This document shows positions 43,815-55,869 of a stretch of DNA of 64,000 bases, piece after piece. The notes below the pieces were generated by a model. It saw only the letters and a list, made by a program, of their open reading frames with translations, was not told where the DNA came from and searched no databases. This stretch comes from Topomyia yanbarensis (Eukaryota > Arthropoda > Insecta > Diptera > Culicidae): contig NC_080672.1 of NCBI RefSeq assembly GCF_030247195.1, positions 366,040,271 to 366,104,270 of the forward strand, written 5' to 3'. The translations under genes were made by a program, and so were the position numbers. Within the stretch, counting starts at the first letter, position 1, and each line of letters starts with the position of its first letter.

Positions 43815-44930
43815 TTTTGCCTTTCTCATATAAAGAAAGGCTATGCAATCACTGTAAAAATCGACTTTTTAACCGAGGCCCGGAGGGCCGAGTGTCATAC
43901 ACCATTCGATTCAGTTCGTCGAGATCGGCAAATGTCTGTGTGTGTGTATGTATGTGTGTGTGTGTATGTGTGTGTGTCATTTAAACTCACACAATTTTCT
44001 CAGAGATGGCTGAACCGATTTTCGCAAACTTAGTTTCATCTGAAAGGTATAACGCTCCCATAAGCTGCTATTGAATTTTTAGTTGATCCGACTTCCGGTT
44101 CCGGAGTTACGGGTTGAAGAGTGCGGTTACACAGCAAATTCCCATATAAACTGGTACCACCATGATGATCAAATGATGTAAAACATATTAAAATTGATGT
44201 AACATTACTCTAGTTTGCGGGTCTGGATCACTAATGATCAATCAAAGCAGCTTTGACCACATTGGCCACCTATGACGGTTCATGACGCCCCCGGGGAACC
44301 CGCCAAGTTCCTAAACTAATATCACACCCATTACACAACGAATTCTCTACTGATTTTTACAAACTTGATTTCAAATGAAAGATACAGTAATGCCATTGAC
44401 TGCTGCTGAATTTCATTCGGCTCTGACTCTTGCTTCCGGAGTTACAGGGGTGTTAGTAAGGATACACTGGAATTTCCCATACAATTCGGTACAATCGTAA
44501 TACCTCAGAGGCTAAAAACTATTGAAATGGTCACCAAATTACTTCTAATCGCAGATCTAGATCATTGATTGCCAATCAAACATTCTTTGAATATATTGTC
44601 CACTATCGACGATTCCGGAATTCCGGGCATATTCCACAATTAAAGTCACATCGGTTCATCGGTGATGACTAAACCGATTTTCTCAAACCAAGTCTCAAAT
44701 GGAAGGCAAAATATGCAGTTGAGTATTGCGTCGCCGCCCCTCCCCCCGCCTTGCCCTTCCGCCACCATCCTTCATCACTCCCCTCCTCTTAGACCACCCT
44801 CACGCCCGCATTTCCTTCATCCACCCCGTATACCGAAATAAGATGAAGGATTTTTGACGCATCCTCCACTCCCACTCTACTAACCCCCCATTCCCTACAT
44901 GTTCAAACCCATTCCACCAACCTTTCCAAA
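43815..44930 (+). repeat. (TG)n interspersed repeat, long copy 1
   Basis: The left end TTTTTTGCCTTTCTCATA then AAGAAAGGCTATGCAATCAC is followed by ACCGAGGCCCGGAGGGCCGA, TTCAGTTCGTCGAGATCGG and a (TG/TATG)n run at 43930-43980. Two to three internal units of about 340 bp follow, each with ACCGATTTT.(G/A)CAAAC, AAATGAAAGGTA, TCCGACTTCCGGTTCCGGAG, a CCCATATAAACTGGTACC-like box, and CACATTGGCCACC. The last part (44740-44930) is C-rich non-repeat sequence. No ORF. Confidence 0.75.
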
Positions 44931-44999
44931 TTATAATCACATGAAGATAACATTGAACTCATGCTTATTAAGCTAATTAAATATTATTCTTTTGCCTTT

Positions 45000-45935
45000 C
45001 TTATATAGAAAGGTTATGCAATTACTCCAAAAACCGACTTTCTAACCGAGGCCCGGAGGGCCGAGTCTCATATAACATTCGACTCAATTCGCCGAGATCG
45101 CAAAATATCTGTGTGTATGTATGTGTGTATGTATGTGTGTATGTATGTATGTGTGTGTGTATGTATGTATGTATGTATGTATGTATGTATGTATGTATGT
45201 ATGTATGTGTGTGTATGTGCGGATTTGTTAACAAAATGTCCACATCGGTTTCTCTGAGTTGGCTGGTTACAAAACAAAATTTGTTGATTTGTCCACATCG
45301 GTTTCTCGGAATTTTCTGAACCGATTTTGACAAACTTAATTTTAAATGAAAGGTCCATCAGCTGCTGTTGAATTTTGTGTGGATCCGAGTTCTGGTTCCT
45401 GAATTACAGGGTGATATGTACGATCACGCAGCAAATCCCGATTCTAACGAATTCTGCGATGGATGTAAAAAGGTGAAATTTTTTCCAAAATGTACACAAC
45501 TGTTGAATTTGTAGATCTAGGTCCCCAACAGTCATTCAAAGGCTCTTTGGTCACACTGGCCACCATCGACGGATCCTGAAGTATCCAAATTCAGAATAAC
45601 GGTTATATTGGTTTCTCGAAAATGGCTAGACCGATTTGATCAACTTAGTCTCAAACGAAAGGTGTTGCGTCCCCGGAAACTGATATTAAATTCCATCTCC
45701 ATCCGACTTCCGGCTCCGGAGTTATGGGTTGTGGAGTGCGATCACATAGAAAACTCCGATTCAAACCGATACCGCGATGAATGCAAAAAGGTGCTTTTAT
45801 ATATACTTACCAAGTGTAATAAGAATGAAAGACATTTCCATAATGTTATATTGTACGAACCAGCTATTGTATCATTGTTTGGAGAAATGAGAAAGGCACA
45901 ATTGCACCTCTAGGTGGATTAAAACAGGTTTATAT
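45000..45935 (+). repeat. (TG)n interspersed repeat, long copy 2 with both ends
   Basis: The left end TTTTGCCTTTCTTATATAG then AAAGGTTATGCAATTAC, next CCGAGGCCCGGAGGGCCGAG, a long TGTATG microsatellite (45103-45220), and three internal units (GATTTTGACAAACTT / AAATGAAAGGTCCAT; GGTTCCTGAATTACAGGG; CCGGCTCCGGAGTTATGGG). The right end is AATGAGAAAGGCACAATTGC then ACCTCTAGGTGGATTAAAAC. It is the most complete copy and defines the family's two termini. No protein coding is credible. Confidence 0.8.
45103..45220. repeat. TGTA/TGTG microsatellite
   Basis: About 118 bp of alternating TGTG/TATG tetranucleotides inside the (TG)n interspersed repeat. The open frames over it are artefacts. Confidence 0.95.
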
Positions 45936-46439
45936 ATTTTATTTTGGTATTTTATATTAATTAGCTTGCATTACATTTCTAATTGAACATTTCAGGTGCT
46001 CAGCCACAAGTGATGACTTTTCATCTCTATTGTTTACATGATTCGGTTAATTATTATTAAGCCTATAACCAAAGTACTTTTATAGGAAGGTCCTAGCATG
46101 CGTCAAAACGAAAACTGCCTCTGTGCTCGTATGTGCGACAGTTTCTAAGGGCGAATGGTAGTGGTAGCGTCTACGTCATCAATATCACGTTTTATAGACT
46201 TTCTCTGTTCACTACCACTAACAGTTTTGACGCATGCTAGGACATTGTTTGGAGGAACTTTGGCCTATAACATGCTTTTGAAGTTAAATGATTTTTGCAG
46301 TAGGAAAAGTTAGGCCTACTTGTCATGGGCATAGGGAGCTAAACAAATCTTGTAAACTAACTAACAAACAATAAAGAAAGCTAATCGTGGCAATTGGGTG
46401 ACCCTTGACCCCTTTCTAATTCGAAGACTCCTACCTGGA

Positions 46440-48080
46440 ACAGGTATACTAGAATCAACACAGAAAAGTGACTTTTTACAGCCTACGGGTAAATTTGGAA
46501 GAGCAGAAGTAATAATATACAATTCGGTTAAGATACCCGCAGGGTAGTTTAGTAATATAATTTTTAATTATCTTTATTATGCGAATTAGAAAATTGAAAT
46601 CCCACATTTTAGCAAACATGTGCCAAACACTATCAAAAGCTTTTTCGGTGTCTAGAAGAGCAAACCCAGTGGAATGGACCTCTGAAAAATTTGCCTTTAT
46701 CATGTTATTTACTCTAACAAGTTGATGAGTAGTTTAATGTCCAATACGAAATCCAAACTGCTCGAGAAGAAAAAAATAGAGTTCTCATTAATATGTGACA
46801 TCATTCTAGTTAGGGTGATTTCTTCAAATAATTTACTAAGAGAAGAGAATAAACTAATTGGTCGATAGCTTCCGCTTCGTTTAGTGATAATTAAACACGG
46901 AGCTAATGGATTTGGAAACAGCGTCTTGAGAAAGTGACAAGGTTACTGGAAGGTGATCACAATCAAAGTCAGCATGTATAATCAATTCGCTACAACGATT
47001 CCTTACAGACGAATCGCACGTAGGTCCATTCGTGAACAAAATTGAATAATAACCAGCCGAGAAATCATTAAAAAGTAGTTTACCATTGGAATTGCTTTGA
47101 GCATTATTCCAGGGTTGGTGTTTAGCGTTAAAATCACCGATTATAAAGAATTTCGACCGATTTATTGTCAAAAAATTAGATTGCTCGCCGGTGCATTGAA
47201 AAGGTAAATATACGACAGAAATAAAAATGATACCAAGATCGGTTTCAACTTCGATACCCAAACTCTCGATCACCTTGGTGTCAAAAGACGGCATGACGCA
47301 ATGTTTGATTCTGCGATTAACCGCTATTGCTATTTCTCCGCCGAATCCAACAATTCGATCAAATCGATGAATAACAAAAATAGAGTTACTCTTCAATTTA
47401 ATATTTGGTGTTAAAAAGTTTCGGTCACAACGGCTATGTGCACATTATGTACCCTCAAGAAGTTTAAAAATTTGTCTTCGCACGTTTTACATGAACGAGC
47501 ATTCCAATTTAGTAAATTAAGTCATTATTAAACCTTAAATTCAATTTTGAAAAGCTTCAAACATGGAAGTAGAATTTAGCATTGCAGTCATCAATTGAAA
47601 CATTGGTTGCTGTAAAAAAGTCAACTTTTCTTCCTTAATACTACCTAGACCGGTTGTAGCAAAGAAGGCGAAGTTGGAGGCCTGGTAGTCATCGTTCTTT
47701 TAGTCGTGTTACCTGCCACTGAAGCATAAGATGGCACACCATTGTAGGATGGTAGCACCATAGATCATACATTCGGAATCTAAATGACAAATTTGTGTGC
47801 CGTGCCCAAAGCCATGGAATCCACGACATTGGGTTAGATTTTGAATTCTGCCCCCATGTCGTCTATAATATTCCCACTTTACTCGTACGTGGAACAAAAA
47901 ATGTGCTTTTTTAACACTTTCAAAATATTAACATGATTACGGTTAAAATTAATTAAATAAATCTCTTGGATAATTCCAAACCGTTGTGGTGCGTAGGAGC
48001 CGTTAGTTTTTCTCTTCATAAAAATAATTTGTGAAGGAGAAAAGTCAAGTAATTTTTTCAATTCGTTGGATATTTGGCTA
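46440..48080 (-). pseudogene. Jockey-clade LINE: ORF1, endonuclease and RT fragment, internally deleted
   Basis: From 48080 downward: ORF1 with SPSQIIFMKRKTNG, VRVKWEYYRRHGG and knuckle-like QCRGFHGFGHGTQICHLDS then ECMIYG. ORF2 begins LNLLNWNARSCKTCEDKFLN (47510). The endonuclease has HVNIAVVTETF-like HNVHIAVVTETF, FFIIGDFNAKHQPWNN (47150) and CDHLPVTLSL. Then the sequence jumps to RT block 4, FALLDTEKAFDSVWH (46660-46615), missing blocks 1-3. GDFNAKHxxWNN and EKAFDSVWH are jockey hallmarks. It is in the Spn sense orientation. Only one frame change separates start and endonuclease. Confidence 0.8.
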
Positions 48081-48099
48081 AGATTTGGCGATCCTACAA

Positions 48100-49340
48100 G
48101 ATCGAATGCAAAAATATACGAAAACTTTCTCCAGTGAACGAAAATGAAATAGTGCGACTAACGAAATGTTCGTGCTATACATAAACTTTTGGTAAGATGA
48201 CGAAACATTTCGTTTCAATCACTAAAAATAGTTTCATTTTCTAGAATAAATTTCGTGCAACGTACACTTAATATTCAAAATTATAATAAAAAAAAATCGT
48301 TCTTCAAATCGCCATTATTTTTAGTTAGCGAAATGAACTATTTACAATGTACGAAAATGCTCGGATTCGCAAATGAACCTATTCATAGCTGTCAACGACC
48401 CTTCGGTTAACGCGCTTCACTCGGACAACATCTGCTCGCAAACCCATGGTTCCCTGACATGAGCCGTTCACGGACAACAGCCATTGCTACCCTATCATAG
48501 TACAACGGCGAAATCGACAAAAGAAGTCAGGCAAACAGCATGGAAGTGAGTCGAGTGATGTGCTAGTAAAATAGTTGGTAACATTAAGAAGCTATTCTAG
48601 CTTAATTTCTAAAATGTTACAATTTATAAGAGATTAAAATTAAGATCATTGAGGGCCTAAAAGTAGTTCCCGTACAAAAAGTAGTAAGAAAAATAATTTT
48701 CAGCATTTACACTCAACTAACCTATAACCACCACAGGTTCAGCGAAACGCTTACCACAGAAACTAATAGTATAAACGGTACCGGTAAAAGTTAGGTGAGC
48801 AAAACAATGTAATTGCAGTTATCATTTCTACAATTTCTACAATTGCCGTTAGGTTCTCAGGATCAAGTCGTTCTTGTTATTGATAAGGCATAGGAAACGC
48901 GAAACGAACAGAAGAACACTAAACGTAAGACACAAATTTGATTTAATGAAATATTATACATGAACTCGGCTATTTCAGAAATTTTTTAACTCCGCTATTC
49001 AATAAAGAATTAAAAATTTGGAAACCTCTTCTGCTGCGTTGACGCCCAATCAACAATAGCAGATTTACGAATAAATTCGTTCAGCGATATGACTTTTTGT
49101 GAGTGATTATTTTGGAGATTCTTCGAAAAAACGAACGGTCCTCGTAAATATTATAAAGACCTTCATATATTTCATCGAACGATTCGTTTGATTAAAGAAA
49201 CAGATTCGTAATAAGACTACGAAAATGTGGATTTCACGAAAATCTCGAAATAAAAATAAAAGCGTTTCCATAGATTCATCATATGTACGAAAAATTCGTA
49301 TGCTTTAAGAAAGTTTTCCGAACGAAACCAATCGGTACAG
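48100..49340. repeat. ACGAA-rich repeat, second locus
   Basis: 48110-48370 matches one unit of the 19680-20870 array in the same orientation (ACGAAAACTTTC, GTGCGACTAACGAAATGTTC, ACATTTCGTTTCAATCAC, TTTCGTGCAACGTACAC). 49080-49340 matches the array's left module (19320-19540) but inverted (ATACGAATTTTTCGTACATA read on the minus strand). So the two modules are arranged differently here and the unit is not tandemly amplified. Bases 48430-49050 between them are unrelated. Confidence 0.6.
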
Positions 49341-49554
49341 GGTCAGCTTTGGAGTACTCCCGTCTATGGACGCTATAAAGAGATACCATAATAAAGTAAC
49401 AACAGATCTAAGTGTTGGTCTCAGTCTCCTACAAAAAAGATAAAGCAGCAAGCCGTAAAATGCCATGTGTCGGTGCGAAATTTTAAACTGCTGGTAAAAT
49501 TTTCTTGAATCTCTTATCAGAGAAGATTTGGACATTTTGAGCTATTTTGAATCT

Positions 49555-49812
49555 CTCCCGTACACCCTTTGGAATCTGATAGTATACTTCTAGAATCCCA
49601 GGATTATTATGGAACCTGTTTTAGGATTCGGATATAACCATTTCCAGGTTCTTCTTTTTTGAATTTTAATTATTTTCAGGATTCTGATGGAATTCTTCTC
49701 AGGATTCTATAGAAATTAATCTTAGCGTTCCAATGGAATCCATATCAGTATTCCGATGGAATCCTTCTTTAAATTTCTATGTTATCCTGATCAGGATTTT
49801 GCTGAATTTTAC
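49555..49812 (+). repeat. Degenerate minisatellite around AGGATTC(T)GATGGAATCC
   Basis: At least six diverged units of 25-45 bp: CCCAGGATTATTATGGAAC, TTAGGATTCGGATAT, TCAGGATTCTGATGGAATTC, TCAGGATTCTATAGAAATT, GTTCCAATGGAATCC, GTATTCCGATGGAATCC. No coding. Confidence 0.65.
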
Positions 49813-50152
49813 TCAGTAAAAAGAACCGGGTCCACAATACAAAAATCATGCAATATCCACAAAAGAGGCGCCTATTTTTAATTGCTAAGTTGGTTGATCA
49901 CATATATTTTATACTGTTAGTACTACTATTTAATATAGGCCATCATAAAATTAAATCGAATAAAAGGGACTCATTTTTGTCGTACTACTTTCAAATTTGT
50001 GTATCTATTATAACTCAGTAAATATTCGCAGGCCTACTTGTTTCAAATCTTACATTCAGTATCACTAGAACAGCTGGATCCCATCTATTGAACAAAATCT
50101 CTCAACATTATTTCATATGAGTGTCAGATTCTCCATCCCCTAACAACAAGTA

Positions 50153-50487
50153 CACTCAAGTTTTTTTACGCGGTTTTTTGCGCGGTTTTTTTATGCGGTT
50201 TTTTACGCGGATTTTGGAATTTACGCGGATTTTGAAATTTACGCGGTTTTCATTTACGCGGATTTTGGAATTTACGCGGTATCCATCAACGAGGTTCCCT
50301 TCAACGCGGATTCTTAAATTTAAGTGGTCTTCATTTACGCGGATTTTGAAATTCACGCGGTTTTCATTTACGCGGATTTTGAAATTCACGCGGTTTTCAT
50401 TTACGCGGATTTTGAAATTTACGCGGTTTTTATTTACGCGGTTTTCATTTACGCGGCATGTATCCCCCGCGTAAAAAAACCTGAGTG
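50153..50487. mobile_element. 335-bp MITE whose body is an ACGCGG minisatellite
   Basis: Inverted ends CACTCAAGTTTTTTTACGCG and, reverse-complemented from the right, CACTCAGGTTTTTTTACGCG (one difference). TA is next to both (50151-50152, 50488-50489), so Tc1/mariner-like. The interior is nothing but tandem units of about 17 and 33 bp: TTTACGCGGATTTTGAAATT / CACGCGGTTTTCA, with around 18 ACGCGG boxes. The frames across it (FTRILKFTRFS repeated) are artefacts of the repeat. Confidence 0.85.
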
Positions 50488-50489
50488 TA

Positions 50490-52735
50490 TTGTTATATTT
50501 TGTTGCAATTTTTAACAACCACGCTTAAAAGTTGCGTGACTCGCCTCCCCTTCTTGGATGAGTCAAAGAAAAAACAAAACAAGTCGCTGGTTAGAGAAAA
50601 CAAAATGAAAGTGAAAGTGAAATTTCACTGTGCTCAACAAACAGAAAAACAAAGTCCAAGTCAGCATTAAGAATTAACTAAAAACCAAGCTAACACCCGC
50701 ATTCACAAAACGTGTGATATGGTGGACTCGCCGTAATGCGCGGTTTGTCATTTGACGAATTGGTTTGTATTAATATCTCAGACAGACGACGGACGGTTGG
50801 CTGGCTACCCGATCAGGTGACCGTAACGAAACGGTATCAAAATATATCTCCCGTTATTATGTTTTTTTTTCAATTTGTTTATTTGATAAGGCACGTATGC
50901 GTTAGCTCCCGTTATTATGTATGTTAGTTATGTACTTCACATGCTTTTCTCAACAAATGCTGATTAAATTTTACAGGTCTAATGAAAAGTATTAATACAT
51001 TCACTAATAATACCCGTCAAATATATGACGCGGTGTCATGTTAATAAAAGTGTAAAATCATATGATTTTTTGGTCTAATTCTATGCATTGATTTTAATTT
51101 CGCATTTTTATTTTAATTGTTGATCAAAGTACACAGTGCACATGTGCAACCACATTGATTTACGTGACATTCGATTTTCACTATTTTGCAGTGGTTTTAA
51201 ACACAACTTTATTTGTTGACAGCTTTCTGTCACAATATCGTTATTCACTTTTGATCGGGTACACTCTAACGCACTCAGCCCGATTTATGTTGCAGAGGTC
51301 TAGACGGTAACGTTGACATCATCGAACACTCGTACCCTTTTGGCAAGTAGTAGCAGTCATTTATATTTTTTGACAAATTTGAATACGCACATATTTACAA
51401 TTCTGTGGTAACATACAAACAACTGATTCATCCCCCGCGAACGGGAACATTGTTTGATTAATGGTTGTCACCCAGTTTCTGATTGAGTTATCGTGTTTTA
51501 TTAATGTTTGTTAATTTTTTGTTTTAAACTCGTGCTTTGAGTCACTTTGTCAGCTACCATTAAAGCGGCCAATAAAGGCAAAAGTGACTCAACTGTGGAC
51601 AGGCTGGTCAAGATACTTCAAACAGATCTCAAAAACAATAGAAAAAAAAATTGTTTGACATGGTTGGTTTATTGATTTTCACGTATCACTCACGGATAAT
51701 GCAATTCGGGTTGCTCTGTCGCAGTGTGGGATAATGTTCGACTGAAAACGCCCACGCGCCGAAAATTTAAACCTGATCGATGTTGTGACATTGATCTTGT
51801 TTTTTTGCCGTCTATGGGAGTTATTTTTAAAGCAGGATGTTTATATTACGATACATTCTAAGCAAATGCAATTTGTAGAATTTAAATTTTTATAATTTTG
51901 TGGGATTAATATTTCACACTAGCTAACTGGATTGGTCAATAGTGTCGCCTTTATGCATGGATTTGGCACACTTGCACTAGAGCCAGTGTAAGATGGTTTG
52001 GACCTCACACTTGTTGGCAAACCATCTTCCCCGATTCGAAAAAGAAAATAAAAGTGAAATATGAGGATACCACGAAAATGTAGTAGTCTAGTGAATCCCC
52101 TGTTTGGCGCTCGTGCGCGTTCCGCTCTATATCTCCAAAAATACATTCAATTGGGTTCTGAAATTGTTGTACCATATTTTTATATAATTCAATATTAATT
52201 CTTCAAAAGGGCTAATGAGATTTTTGTGAACAAACTTATTTCGCTCATTATCCAGCTGCCGTATTGAATTTCATGAAAAATACACATGAATCAACATCTT
52301 TACCCTTGGTAGAATCAATTTCAAATGTTTTCTGTGTTGAAATTATAACAAATTAAGAGAAATCAACAAATCAAAAGTTTGTTTACAAATCTTATTAGCC
52401 CTATTCAAAAGTTGATATGGAATTTATCTATTTATTTAATCAATAAGTAAACTCGATTTTTTCGATCTTAAAAAGCTGGCCAACCTCTTAATTTTTGGGA
52501 CCAACTCGCTTTAAATGCAAAAGGGTAAAAAAATGGATTAAATCAATTTGTGCATGAAGTACACAGCACCCAATTTAAATTAAGTTTAAAAATTTGCGTT
52601 CCAAATTTATCTAGTCAGTAACTAGCACCAACTTTGGGACAGATTTGATCAGTGGTTTTCATCCAGGTGTCAATTCACACCCAGGGCTATAATGGACTAT
52701 TGTAGAGGGTGATTCATGTGAGGTAAATTTTAACT
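50490..52735. other. Intronic/intergenic AT-rich sequence
   Basis: No motif-supported gene and no repeat shared with the rest of the window. The frame at 51919-52146 (minus) lacks any recognisable domain and is not called. Confidence 0.45.
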
Positions 52736-53039
52736 TAACAGGGCCGCAGAGAGAAAATACGGGCCCGGGGGTCCAACGTACGGGCCCCCACCACTGTGTA
52801 TTGCCTGAGTACAAAAAAGTCAATGTTTGAAATCCATTGGAGTTCACAGATATTCTGTATAGTACACTGAAATTATATGTTTATGTACCATTTTTTTTGC
52901 ACTAGTTGTTTGTAGTGCCAATGAAGGAAAAAACTTAGTTTTTTATACTTTGGGAGTTTTTAATAACTCTTCGACAGTTTTGATGACTTTGAAAAGCGCC
53001 ATTTTTGTTAATAGTATTTATAAAAGTAAGGAAGATTAA

Positions 53040-54030
53040 AAATGTAGTAATTACAAAAATTAAAAATATCTAAACGGCGATCAATGGCAAAAGATTAAAA
53101 AAGCAATAGGTAAACTAAATATTAAAAGAATGTACAAAAGAACTAAAAACAACAAAATCAACCAAATAAACAAATTAATGTCAATTGTCAAAAAATGTTT
53201 AATCGAGAAAAACCAAAACAAAACCTATAAAAAAAGATAAAGGAAAACAGGAAACTAGAAAAACATATTGCGAAGATTAAAAAAGTCGAACATGGCGGTG
53301 GGCGTAGCGTAGTTGGTAAATCGATTGCCTTGTACGCAGCGCACCTTGGTTCGAGTCCTGACCCCGCACGTAGGGTTAGAAAATTCTCATGAGAGATTTT
53401 TCTAACCCGAAGAAGCGAATGACCTTAAGGTTAAAACCTCTATAATCGAAATAAAAAAAAGTCGAGCATTATTGAACAAATGGTGAAAATAATGAAAAAT
53501 CGATTGTAAAGTAGGAAAAAAATTAGAATCAATGAAAATGAAAAAAAACTACTAAAAAGACAATAAGACAAATTGGAATGAATTTGAATAAGCAAAATTG
53601 CTTTTGGAAATGCAAAAAAAATGAAAAAAAAGGAAATAGAAAAAGACTATGACAAGAATAAATGTAGTAAATAGACAAATTCTAAAAATTAGATGGAATG
53701 ACAAAAGAAACAAATAAAAAAGCAGGGTATTAAAATATGAAATAATAAGAAAAAAATAAAAAAGCAGAATTTTCTCGAAAAATTTCGAATAAACCTCAAT
53801 AACAGAGAAAAAACCATAAATTAAAGTAAGTGATAGTGATAGCAATAGAAAAAAAACAAAAGTAAGGAACGTAAAAAGATGGATAAAATAAAAGTATGCA
53901 AATAGATAAAAAAGGAATCTTACAATTGTAGAAATACAAATACAGTCCACAACTTGAAAAATAGATCAATGAAATTTTAACAAAATAGAAAAATTCATGT
54001 AGGAATAAAAAAATGAGAAACATGGATCAA
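53040..54030. repeat. A-rich low-complexity tract
   Basis: About 1 kb of A-runs punctuated by short words (AAAAAGA, AATAAAAAAGCAG, AAAATAAAAG). The minus-strand frames rich in Phe, Leu and Ile (to 132 codons) come from this composition. The complementary T-rich composition at 62262-63160 is similar in style. Confidence 0.8.
53294..53460 (+). mobile_element. tRNA-derived SINE, copy 2 (full length)
   Basis: A box TAGCGTAGTTGG, B box GGTTCGAGTCC, then GGGTTAGAAAATTC...TTTTTCTAACCCG (an inverted pair), GCGAATGACCTTAAGGTTAA and tail CTATAATCGAAATAAAAAAA. Flanks AAAAGTCGAACAT (53281-53293) and AAAAGTCGAGCAT (about 53457-53469) form a 13-bp target duplication with one difference. This is the best copy of the family, and its A and B boxes match the Pol III consensus. 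Confidence 0.88.
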
Positions 54031-55490
54031 ATTTCAAATAAGGGGTTTAGTTGGATTTTACGCTATGCTGGATTTGAAAATATTCATAATCCTATAAAAA
54101 CAGGAATTATTCTTTTATTTGTGTTGGTGTGTTAGCATACCTTAAAATATTTTACAAGAATGTTGTAACTGATTTCTAGAAAATAGTTCAACAATAAAAA
54201 TAAAATCGTTACGTTCAGGAAGCGACGTTCAAAATCTCATGCTCACTCCTCCAAAACGAAAAGATTTTGTATGCGGATTTAACTTGCTACATTAGTTAGC
54301 TAATCTTGCTAACTAGTTGATTTAGTTTAGTAGCAGAGTTAAATTAAATTCTTCGAAATCAATCAAACACAATTTTTTAATTTAGTTGAACGGATGCTTC
54401 TTAGAATCATTGGCAGCTGCAGGATTGTGAACTGAAAGATCTTCTTTTCATGCTCCATGACATATAAATTCAAAACAAAACTATTAACACTGTACGCGTC
54501 ACAAAAGGGGCTTGTTGTGGCCTATAACTAATAATAACATTCCCGAGTGAAATTTGACTTTCTATATTGTTTAATATGTCAAGTATGGCTGGCTGGCTCA
54601 GAGTATTCAAAAACAAGTTTCACATTAAAAGAAGCACGATGTTCATTTATTCGTTTTTTTTCCTCAAATGAAAATTGATAGTGAACACTTTTAGGAAAGG
54701 GGTGCATAGAATGAAAAAGGTTGAAACCACTGAGTTAGATGATGTATTTCAAATAGTACCCAGATTAGAACTACTTAGACAACAAATCCAAACAGCCACA
54801 TTTCACATATGGTCGCCTGAAGCGACTGGCTAATTCTAAGTGATGTCCCGGGAAGCAAAAACAGAAACTTTGATAGATTTACTGTTGAGAAAGCGAAGGT
54901 TACCAAGCGCCTGGTGTTCATTAGTGAACCAAAATGAGCCGTGACTTTGTCGAGTATCGACGAACCCTGAAGAAGATCACAATCACGGGCCGAAACATAG
55001 GTAAAGTTCAATAAAAATCGACGCAATTTGTACTTGACTTCACAGCTCAAATCATTGCACATTTTTCTATTATCACGGTTCGGGTCATACAGAACAAAAC
55101 AAGTTGTCGATCTTTCTTGAAGACGGGATCGATATCTCACTGTGTTACACTTTTTTCTCCAACTTATTTAACAAAATCCGATCCTTTTCTGATGTCGAAA
55201 GCTTTAAACACTATCGCTTTTAGGTTAGTGAGAATTGTATTGATCCAGATGATGTTTATTGCTAATTTGAAAATTTTCCTTCGGCTTCGTTGCACGACCG
55301 ATGTAGATTTCCAGACTTGTAAAATCAGACCGCAGCACCGTGATTTTTTGCCAATAACGTGCGTTAAATAATTCACGCAAAGATAGTAAAGTGAACAACA
55401 TAACATATTCTTTAGGAATATGTTAATATGATCTGGAGACCCTCATTCCGGTGATATAGTTATAGCGATTAATCCCTCTTGAAGTGAGAT
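54031..55490. other. Intronic/intergenic sequence without recognised features
   Basis: Minus-strand frames at 54775-55140 and 55164-55406 have no recognisable motif and are not called as genes. No shared repeat seen. Confidence 0.4.
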
Positions 55491-55494
55491 ATTT

Positions 55495-55850
55495 GCTACA
55501 AGAGTTTGGCTATGCATTCACTACAAAACTCGGCTTTTCAACCGAAGCATAGAGAACCGAGATTCATATACCATTCAATTCAGTTTGTCGAGATAGGAAA
55601 ATGTCTGTGCGTGTATGTATGTGTGTGTCATTTAAACTCACATAAGTTTTCTAGAGATGGCAGAACCGATTTGCATAAAATTAGTTTCAAATCAAAGGTA
55701 CAATGCCCCCATAAACTGCTGTTGAATTTTTAGTTGATCCGACTTCCGATTCCGGAGTTACGGGTTGAAGAGTGCAGTCGCCCATCAAATTCCCATATAA
55801 ACTGGTAACACCATGATATCCTAATGACGTAATACATATCAAAAAGGGGG
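55495..55850 (+). repeat. (TG)n interspersed repeat, left-end copy 3
   Basis: Diverged left end (GGCTATGCATTCACTAC, CGGCTTTTCAACCGAAG, TTCAGTTTGTCGAGATAGG), a short TGTATGTATGTGTG and one internal unit (TCCGACTTCCGATTCCGGAG; CCCATATAAACTGGTAACAC). It breaks off at 55845, where the Tc1-like remnant begins. Confidence 0.7.
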
Positions 55851-55869
55851 GGCTACTTATAGCAACCAA

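Noticed and set aside
45022..45358. His/Thr/Ile-rich frames near 45.1-45.3 kb
   Set aside because: Translation of a TGTA/TGTG microsatellite.
50121..50518. Regular short repeats resembling a CRISPR array
   Set aside because: There are no unique spacers: repeat and spacer are both part of one degenerate minisatellite, bounded by transposon TIRs in a eukaryotic genome.
53552..53950. 132-codon hydrophobic minus-strand frame, apparent membrane protein
   Set aside because: It lies in an A-rich low-complexity tract; the hydrophobic residues follow from T-rich codons.
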